Source of the DNA: Cypionkella sp.
GTDB lineage: Bacteria; Pseudomonadota; Alphaproteobacteria; Rhodobacterales; Rhodobacteraceae
Assembly (NCBI GenBank): GCA_023255415.1
Contig: JALRIN010000004.1
Coordinates: forward strand, 1-64,000
Direction of reading: 5' to 3'
DNA: 64,000 nucleotides
The notes under the pieces: model-generated
Told to the model about the DNA's origin: nothing
What the model saw: the letters and a program-made list of their open reading frames with translations, nothing else
Database searches by the model: none
Program-made: the position numbers and the translations under genes
Part shown: positions 58,628 through 64,000 of the stretch, in pieces
Layout of the letters: every line of letters starts with the position of its first letter
How positions within the stretch are numbered: the stretch's first letter is position 1

Positions 58628-59233
58628 TCAGAGCAGCCGAACTTGGGTGCCAACCTTGGCCAGACCAAAAAGCTCGATGATATGTTCGTTATAAAGCCCA
58701 ACGCAGCCACCCGAAGACCGACGCCCGATCTTACGGGTGTCATGGGTGCCGTGGATGCGATAGGCGGGCCAGCCAAGGTAAAGCGCGCGCACGCCCAGTG
58801 GGTTATCTGGCGAACCGCCCGGAATCTGATCGGGCCAATCGGGGTGAAGCCGATGTTGATCAACGGTCGGGGTCCAGGTTGGATTGACGACCTTTTTGAT
58901 CACCTCGGTCATACCGCGGCGGGTCAGTTCTTCACTGATCGGCACCGAGGACGGGTAAAGCTTGTAGATCGTCTGATCCTCGGACCAGAAATGCACCGCG
59001 CGCGAGGTCAGGTCGGCCAGGATCACACCATTGCGGGTGTTGTCGAAATAATCCTGCCAGTTCAGCATGCGAAACCCCGAAAGGTTGTTGCGCACAGGAC
59101 CACGCAGCGGTGTATCGGACTCGGTGCTGCCCACGGTTTGAGAAAAGGCCGGAACGGCGGCTGCGGTCAGCGCGGTTGCCGCACCACCGATAAACAAACG
59201 GCGATTTACTGTTTCGCGAGTTTCGGCGGTCAT
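58628..59233 (-). CDS. L,D-transpeptidase (YkuD), Tat-exported
   Basis: Cross-links peptidoglycan stem peptides between third-position residues or attaches lipoprotein, using a cysteine nucleophile. The 201-residue protein starts with a twin-arginine signal (TVNRRLFIGGAATAL, cleavage near PAFSQ). The YkuD active site reads HGTHDTRKIGRRSSGGCVGLYN, with the catalytic histidine and cysteine. A second, different L,D-transpeptidase lies 1.3 kb away. It is divergent from the CAP-domain lipoprotein gene. Confidence 0.92.
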   Translation of the reverse strand: MTAETRETVNRRLFIGGAATALTAAAVPAFSQTVGSTESDTPLRGPVRNNLSGFRMLNWQDYFDNTRNGVILADLTSRAVHFWSEDQTIYKLYPSSVPISEELTRRGMTEVIKKVVNPTWTPTVDQHRLHPDWPDQIPGGSPDNPLGVRALYLGWPAYRIHGTHDTRKIGRRSSGGCVGLYNEHIIELFGLAKVGTQVRLL

Positions 59234-59429
59234 CCGCAGATCTCCCTTTTATAGCTGCTCTTTTCGGCTGTTTATCGCTTCGCGCCCAAAGCCGCAAATC
59301 AAAGCAATGTTATTCGGCAAGGTCGCGCTGGCCTTGCGGTGTTTTTGCCGACTAGAGTTTGAATATTGCCCAAAATTTAGATAAGCACGGGCAATCACAA
59401 AGCCGGATTGGCTTGGCTAGGGTATAAAC

Positions 59430-59942
59430 ATGAACAGACGAACGGCCTTGATCGCAGGCGGTGCGACACTTCTTTTGGCGGGCTGCGTGACATCGGCACC
59501 GGCGGTCGATTCAAACGGCAATCAATTGCCGCAGGTCTATCGAATCAGCAATGCAACCGCCGCCGAGATTCCGTTTCGCCTGCTGGATGCAGTGAACAGC
59601 CTGCGCGCGGCGCGCGGCGTGCAGTTGGTCAGCTTTAACGCGGCGCTGAATGCGGCATGTTTGACCCATTCGCGCGATATGGCGGTGCAGAACCGGCCTT
59701 GGCATTTCGGCTCTGATGGCTCCTCACCTTTGTTGCGGGTGCAGCGGGTGAATTACACTGGCACCTTCTTGGGCGAAGTGATTTCGGAAACCTTTCAAAC
59801 CGAACTTGAAACCCTGTCAGCCTGGATGGAAGACCCAGACACCCGCAATATCATTCTTGACCCCCGCGCCCGCGAGATTGGCTTTGCATGGTATCAGGAA
59901 CAATCGGGCAAGATCTGGTGGACGATGCTGACAGGCGGCTGA
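59430..59942 (+). CDS. CAP-domain (SCP/PR-1) lipoprotein
   Basis: A 170-residue secreted lipoprotein: signal with lipobox LLAGC (cysteine about residue 19), then a short CAP domain with LLDAVNSLRAARGVQLVSFNAALNAACLTHSRDMA and RPWHFGSDGSS, in which the histidines fit the usual metal-binding cavity, and GEVISET. Bacterial CAP proteins are often envelope-associated, with unclear enzymatic role. It sits between two L,D-transpeptidase genes, suggesting a wall function. Confidence 0.85.
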   Translation: MNRRTALIAGGATLLLAGCVTSAPAVDSNGNQLPQVYRISNATAAEIPFRLLDAVNSLRAARGVQLVSFNAALNAACLTHSRDMAVQNRPWHFGSDGSSPLLRVQRVNYTGTFLGEVISETFQTELETLSAWMEDPDTRNIILDPRAREIGFAWYQEQSGKIWWTMLTGG

Positions 59943-59987
59943 TCTTGTCTGTTTCTGCGAAAAAGGCGGCCCTTGGGGCTTCTGCTT

Positions 59988-60530
59988 CTATGGCAGAATG
60001 CGGATCGGTGTGCGGGTATTGATCATCGCATAGATGTCTTCAATCTCGCGATCCGTCACCGCAATACAGCCCGCTGTCCAATCAACAGGTTTTTCTTTTG
60101 CCTTCAGTAAGGTTGGCAGCGAGAATTTCGGCTTGGGCTGTGCTGTGTTTTTACGTGGCCCACCGTGGATGAAAATATCCCCGCCGGGTGGCTTGCCCAT
60201 CGCGGCGGCATTGGCCCGATCCGCCGCGTTCGGATAGCTGACCTGCAACGACAGATGAAAGCTTGAATTCGGATTCTTTTTGCTGATGAAATAGACGCCC
60301 TCTGGGGTCTTCATGTCGCCTTCAAATTGTTTGTGGCCAATCGGGTTGCCACCCAAACTGATATCATAGGTTTTCACGACCTGATTGTCGTGAAGCATAT
60401 ACATCTTCCGCTCGGCTTTATGCACTTCGATCAGGGTCACTGCGGGGCCGTCATAGGTTTTGAACTTCGAGTCGCAGGCTGTCAGAAACAACCCGGCAAC
60501 AACCACAAACAGGATCCGAAATATCTGCAT
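59988..60530 (-). CDS. L,D-transpeptidase (YkuD/ErfK-type) lipoprotein
   Basis: A 180-residue protein from ATG 60530 with a lipoprotein signal (LFLTAC, cysteine about residue 18). The YkuD fold begins at VTLIEVHKAERKMYMLHDNQVV, with TPEGVYFIS and the active site IHGG followed by DWTAGCIAVTDREIEDIY (catalytic His and Cys). Likely acts on peptidoglycan from the membrane. Convergent with the CAP lipoprotein gene. Confidence 0.9.
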   Translation of the reverse strand: MQIFRILFVVVAGLFLTACDSKFKTYDGPAVTLIEVHKAERKMYMLHDNQVVKTYDISLGGNPIGHKQFEGDMKTPEGVYFISKKNPNSSFHLSLQVSYPNAADRANAAAMGKPPGGDIFIHGGPRKNTAQPKPKFSLPTLLKAKEKPVDWTAGCIAVTDREIEDIYAMINTRTPIRILP

Positions 60531-60625
60531 TCTTTGCCCACGCCTTTGTTTTTCTGGGCTTCTAGCGCAAAGACGCAACTCTGCCTAGAGGTGACTTGCG
60601 TCGCAGCGGCAAGCTAAAAAGTGGT

Positions 60626-61849
60626 TTACCCCCGCGAAAACCGTGCCACCAATTCCACATGCGCTGACCAGCGGAATTGATCGACAACCTGCACCCAATC
60701 CAGATGATAGCCGCCTGCAATCAGGGTTTTTGCATCGCGCGCAAAGCTGATCGGGTTGCACGACACCGAGGCAATCACCGGCACGCCAGAGCGCGCCAAG
60801 GTCGCCATCTGCGCCTCGGCACCGGCGCGCGGTGGGTCGATCACCACGGCCTCGACGCCCTTGAACTCGTCAGGTTCCAGCGGGCGGCGGAACAGATCGC
60901 GGGTTTCCACCGTGACGCGCTTTAGGCCTTGGGCGTTGTTCGCACCCTTTTCCAGTGCCGCCATCATCGGCGCATCGCCTTCCACTGCATGCACCTCGGC
61001 GCGTTCGGCCAAGGGCAGGGCAAAGGTGCCGACGCCTGCGAAAAGATCAACGATCTTGCGCGCAGGCCCAATCGCCAGGGCGACCGAGCGCAGCAGTGCC
61101 TGCTCGCCCTCGGCTGTGGCCTGCAGAAAGGCACCGGGTGGCGGCGAGACCAGCGCCTTGCCAAAGCGTTGCATCGGGGCGGTGCGCAGCGCTACCGTTT
61201 CACCGTTCCATGTCAGACGCGCAAAGCCAAAGCTTTCGGTCACCCGCGCCAACTCCAGCAGCAGGCCCGAGTCCAGCTGTTTGCCGCCAACCACCATGAC
61301 ATCGGCCCCCGCAAGCGAGCGCGTTACCGTCAAAGACACCTCGCCCGAGCGCGACCCGCCCAGCTTGACCAGCGCCTCAAGCCCCGGAAAGGTGGCGATC
61401 AGATCAGGGTGCAGCAATTGGCAATTTGGCACATTGACCACCATGTCAGAGGCCCGCGCGTGAAAGCCCATCAGCGCACCATTCTTGGTGCGCCGTGCTG
61501 CAATGGTGGCCCGCCGCCGCGATTTTGGCGGCGAGGTCAGGATCGGGCGAAACTCAGCCTCTAGGCCCTGCCCCGCCAGCGCGCCCTTGACGATGCCCAG
61601 CTTCCAATCGGCGACAAAAGCATCCGAGGCATGCTGCATCAGGCAGCCGCCACAGGTCTTGGCATGCGCGCAGGGCGGTTTGACCCGATTGACCGAAGGC
61701 GTCAGAATGCGGAAATCGGCAAGTTGGTCGCCCTGCAGATCGCCTTCGACCTCTTCGCCGGGCAGCATGCCGGGCACAAAGATCGTCCCGTTTGGCCCCT
61801 GCGCCACGCCGTCGCCCAAATGCCCCAGCCGATCGATGGTAACTTTCAC
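60626..61849 (-). CDS. class I SAM-dependent RNA methyltransferase, TrmA/RlmC/RlmD family
   Basis: Methylates C5 of a uridine in 23S rRNA or tRNA. The frame, 407 residues from GTG 61849 (VKVTIDRLGHLGDGVA), has an N-terminal TRAM-like segment, an iron-sulfur cysteine set (CAHAKTCGGCLMQ and the later CQLL), the SAM loop IVDLFAGVGTFALPLA, DPPRAGAE and the nucleophile region VSCNPISFARD. The GTG overlaps the upstream ABC transporter stop (GTGA). Exact target (U747 or U1939 in 23S, or tRNA U54) cannot be decided from sequence alone. Confidence 0.9.
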   Translation of the reverse strand: MKVTIDRLGHLGDGVAQGPNGTIFVPGMLPGEEVEGDLQGDQLADFRILTPSVNRVKPPCAHAKTCGGCLMQHASDAFVADWKLGIVKGALAGQGLEAEFRPILTSPPKSRRRATIAARRTKNGALMGFHARASDMVVNVPNCQLLHPDLIATFPGLEALVKLGGSRSGEVSLTVTRSLAGADVMVVGGKQLDSGLLLELARVTESFGFARLTWNGETVALRTAPMQRFGKALVSPPPGAFLQATAEGEQALLRSVALAIGPARKIVDLFAGVGTFALPLAERAEVHAVEGDAPMMAALEKGANNAQGLKRVTVETRDLFRRPLEPDEFKGVEAVVIDPPRAGAEAQMATLARSGVPVIASVSCNPISFARDAKTLIAGGYHLDWVQVVDQFRWSAHVELVARFSRG

Positions 61850-63684
61850 TCTGCCGCTTCCTTTTCTTCGGTGCCGATGAAGCCGCCCGACTGGCGGTTC
61901 CAATAGCGGGCATAAAGCCCATTCGCGGCCAAAAGTTCCGCATGGCTGCCCTGTTCTACAATCTGGCCCGCGTCAAGCACGACAATGCGGTCCATTTCCG
62001 CAATCGTGGACAGCCGGTGCGCAATCGCCAGCACGGTTTTGCCCTGCATCACCTTGGCAAGCGCGTCTTGGATGCTGGCCTCGACCTCGGAATCCAGTGC
62101 GCTTGTCGCCTCATCCAGCACCAGAATCGGCGCGTCTTTCAAAAACGCCCGCGCCAAGGCGATCCGCTGGCGCTGCCCGCCCGAAAGCTTGACACCGCGC
62201 TCGCCCAGAAAGGCGTCATAGCCGGTGCGGCCAGCAAAATCCTTCAGCCCCAGAATGAACTCATGCGCCTCGGCTTGGCGGGCGGCGGCAAAGACCTGCT
62301 CGTCACTCGCATCCGGGTTGCCATACAGAATATTCTCGCGCGCGGTGCGGTTGAACATCGCGGTTTCTTGGGTGACCATGCCGATCTGGCGGCGCAAAGA
62401 TTCCTGCGTGACATCGCGCACATCATAGCCATCGACCAAAACTGCGCCTTTTTCGGCATCATAGAGCCGCAACAGCAAAGACACCAAAGTGGTTTTCCCC
62501 GCCCCCGAAGCCCCGACCAGCCCGATCTTTTCGCCGGGTTTAATGATCAGATCAACCGTGTCCAGCCCACCCTTTTTGCGGCCATAAGCAAAGGAAACCC
62601 CGCGCATCACCACCTCGCCCTTCGCGCGCGGCATCTCGATCGCGGTGTCGGAATCTTTCAAAGTATAGGGCGGCGTCAGGGTTTTAACGCCGTCTTCCAC
62701 CTCGCCCAGATTGCCAAAGATCCCCATCAGGCTGAAGGACACCCAGCCCGTCATCTGCGCCAATCGAAACGAAATCGCCCCCGCCGCCGCGATATCGCCC
62801 GAGGTGGCCGCGCCATGCGACCAAAGCCCGACCGTCGCGCCAACCAAAAGCACCGGCAGCACGCCAGCCACGCCCATCAGACTGAGCCGGAACCAGCTAG
62901 AGATCACGCCATATTCAATCGCTTTGCTGCGAAACGCTCCCATCGCCTCAAGCGCCACCGAATCCTCGTGTTTGGAATGGGCGAACAGCTTGACGGTTTT
63001 CATATTGGTCACGGTGTCGACGATCTGCCCTGTCACCATCGCCCGCGCCGCTGCCCGCGCGCCAGAGGCCCCGCGCACCTGCTTTAAAAACCCCTTGATG
63101 AACAGGATATAGGCCGCAATCCAGAACAGCAGCAGCACCGAAATTCGCGCGTCAATCGTGGCCAGCAGGGTGAAAGACCCCAGCACGCTGGCCAAGGCAA
63201 AGGCCACGGTTTCAATCGTGCCGGTTGCGACATCGGTCGCCGCCCGCGCCACCTGCATTTGTTTTTGCGCGATTCGTCCGGCAAAATCATTGTCGAAAAA
63301 CGTCACCGCCTGACCCAAGGTCCAGCGGTGCATGCGTGACAAGATCAGCGGAAACAGGTTCGGTTCCACCACAATCGCGCTTGCGGCGGTGCTGATGCCA
63401 AAAACCAAGGGCCGCACGATCAGATAAAAACCGACAAAAAATGAAAACAGGGCCATATGATCGACCCAAACCGTCGCCGGGTTGGCAGAGTTTGCGGCAT
63501 CAATCACATCGCCCAAAATCGTCGCCGAAATCGCCTCAAGCGAGCCGCCAAGCGCTGACCAAAACCCGGCCCACAGCAGGCCGGGCCAAGCGCCTTCCAA
63601 GGCCCAACGGAAAAATGCCCAAGTGCTGCGCGGCGGCACGTCTGTGGCTGCGCGAAACGGCTCTATCCTTGGGCCAAATTTCAT
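61846..63684 (-). CDS. ABC exporter, fused permease and ATPase (MsbA/LmrA type)
   Basis: A 612-residue half-transporter: six transmembrane helices in the first about 330 residues, then an ATPase domain with Walker A GASGAGKTTLVS, Q-loop MVTQETAMF, signature LSGGQRQRIALARAF, Walker B ILVLDEATSALD and H-loop IAHRLSTIAEMD. It follows another half-transporter gene with a four-base overlap, and the two C-termini are near-identical in places, suggesting a heterodimeric exporter. Substrate is unknown; lipids or drugs are usual for the class. Confidence 0.92.
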   Translation of the reverse strand: MKFGPRIEPFRAATDVPPRSTWAFFRWALEGAWPGLLWAGFWSALGGSLEAISATILGDVIDAANSANPATVWVDHMALFSFFVGFYLIVRPLVFGISTAASAIVVEPNLFPLILSRMHRWTLGQAVTFFDNDFAGRIAQKQMQVARAATDVATGTIETVAFALASVLGSFTLLATIDARISVLLLFWIAAYILFIKGFLKQVRGASGARAAARAMVTGQIVDTVTNMKTVKLFAHSKHEDSVALEAMGAFRSKAIEYGVISSWFRLSLMGVAGVLPVLLVGATVGLWSHGAATSGDIAAAGAISFRLAQMTGWVSFSLMGIFGNLGEVEDGVKTLTPPYTLKDSDTAIEMPRAKGEVVMRGVSFAYGRKKGGLDTVDLIIKPGEKIGLVGASGAGKTTLVSLLLRLYDAEKGAVLVDGYDVRDVTQESLRRQIGMVTQETAMFNRTARENILYGNPDASDEQVFAAARQAEAHEFILGLKDFAGRTGYDAFLGERGVKLSGGQRQRIALARAFLKDAPILVLDEATSALDSEVEASIQDALAKVMQGKTVLAIAHRLSTIAEMDRIVVLDAGQIVEQGSHAELLAANGLYARYWNRQSGGFIGTEEKEAAE

Positions 63685-64000
63685 GCCTCTTCCTCCAAAC
63701 CGATAAAGCCGCCAGATTGGCGCGCCCAGAACCGAGCATATAGCCCGTTTGCCGCCAAAAGCGCAGAATGGCTGCCCTCTTCAGCAATTTTGCCGTCTTC
63801 CAACACGATAATGCGGTCCATCGCGGCAATGGTCGAAAGCCTATGGGCAATCGCAATCACGGTTTTGCCCTGCATCACCCCAAACAGCGCGTCCTGAATA
63901 GCGGCCTCGGCCTCGCTGTCCAGCGCGCTTGTCGCCTCATCCAGAATAAGCACCGGCGCGTCTTTCAGGATAACCCGTGCCAGCGCCACCCGCTGCCGCT
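63681..64000 (-). CDS. ABC exporter half-transporter (3' end only)
   Basis: The gene runs off the window. The about 106 residues present are the end of an ATPase domain: RVALARVILKDAPVLILDEATSALDSE in part, then the H-loop IAHRLSTIAAMDRI and a tail ANGLYARFWARQSGGFIG that closely matches the end of the following transporter. The stop overlaps the start of the next gene by four bases, so the two were probably formed by tandem duplication and are co-expressed. Confidence 0.9.
   Translation of the reverse strand, partial: RQRVALARVILKDAPVLILDEATSALDSEAEAAIQDALFGVMQGKTVIAIAHRLSTIAAMDRIIVLEDGKIAEEGSHSALLAANGLYARFWARQSGGFIGLEEEA

Noticed and set aside
1..64000. CRISPR arrays, rRNA operons, prophage or restriction/defence islands
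   Set aside because: No regularly spaced repeats, rRNA signatures, phage structural genes or defence-protein motifs were seen; the only mobile DNA is the IS and the possible integrase scar.

Overview
The window is chromosomal DNA from an alphaproteobacterium, almost certainly Rhodobacteraceae (Roseobacter group). The evidence is the origin-proximal order mnmE-mnmG-rsmG-parA-parB with hemW-rdgB-rph facing hrcA-grpE, the rimP-nusA-ylxR-infB and secA/parvulin/argJ/mutT blocks, the comF/grxC/nitrilase/MarR block, and a family-typical intergenic repeat at 46.5 kb. Base composition is mixed by eye: moderate GC in the first 6 kb, high GC through most of the rest, and clearly AT-rich at about 24.1-32.1 kb. 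No rRNA, tRNA or CRISPR array was found.

Layout. 0-6.7 kb: tRNA-modification genes (mnmE partial, mnmG), rsmG and the parAB segregation operon, with three perfect 16-bp parS palindromes inside or overlapping coding sequence, then hemW, rdgB and rph on the minus strand. 7.5-13.1 kb: hrcA, grpE, mutS and an nfeD/SPFH membrane pair. 13.2-14.7 kb: a decayed gluconate locus with a GntR-like operator, a truncated SMP-30/gluconolactonase gene and a headless 6-phosphogluconate dehydrogenase carrying a nonsense codon, closed by an intact terminator. 14.7-19.2 kb: a Tat-exported MltB-type transglycosylase, radC, and an exported pair (a PstS-like/OmpA fusion plus a protein of unknown function).

19.4-31.6 kb is a surface-glycan locus. 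The plus strand carries pglF-, pglC-, pglD- and pglE-like genes, enough to make a UDP-linked diacetamido sugar (bacillosamine type) and attach it to a lipid carrier. The convergent minus-strand operon carries a flippase, an acyltransferase, a GT4, an asparagine synthase, a Wzy-like polymerase and a PglA-like GT4. Its first gene, the flippase, has lost its N-terminal half and abuts an 851-bp IS5-family element flanked by CTAG repeats. Behind the IS lies a probable integrase remnant.

32.1-43.4 kb is housekeeping: secA, a periplasmic parvulin, argJ, mutT, a 46-residue unknown protein, and the infB-ylxR/Q-nusA-rimP operon (read on the minus strand) preceded by a terminator hairpin that looks like an attenuator. 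43.6-53 kb: a sulfotransferase-like protein, proline iminopeptidase, ubiG, an aldo/keto reductase, and the tamA-tamB outer-membrane assembly pair. 53-64 kb: a YihY-type membrane protein, MarR regulator, nitrilase, grxC, comF, an NDUFAF5-like methyltransferase, hemH, a small exported membrane protein, two L,D-transpeptidases flanking a CAP-domain lipoprotein, a TrmA-family RNA methyltransferase, and two tandem ABC exporter half-transporters, the last cut by the window edge.

I did not find a clear-cut undescribed system. The observations most worth following are the IS-broken glycan locus, the decaying gluconate locus that keeps its regulatory ends, the rimP leader hairpins, the parS sites placed in coding sequence, and the conserved-looking small proteins.
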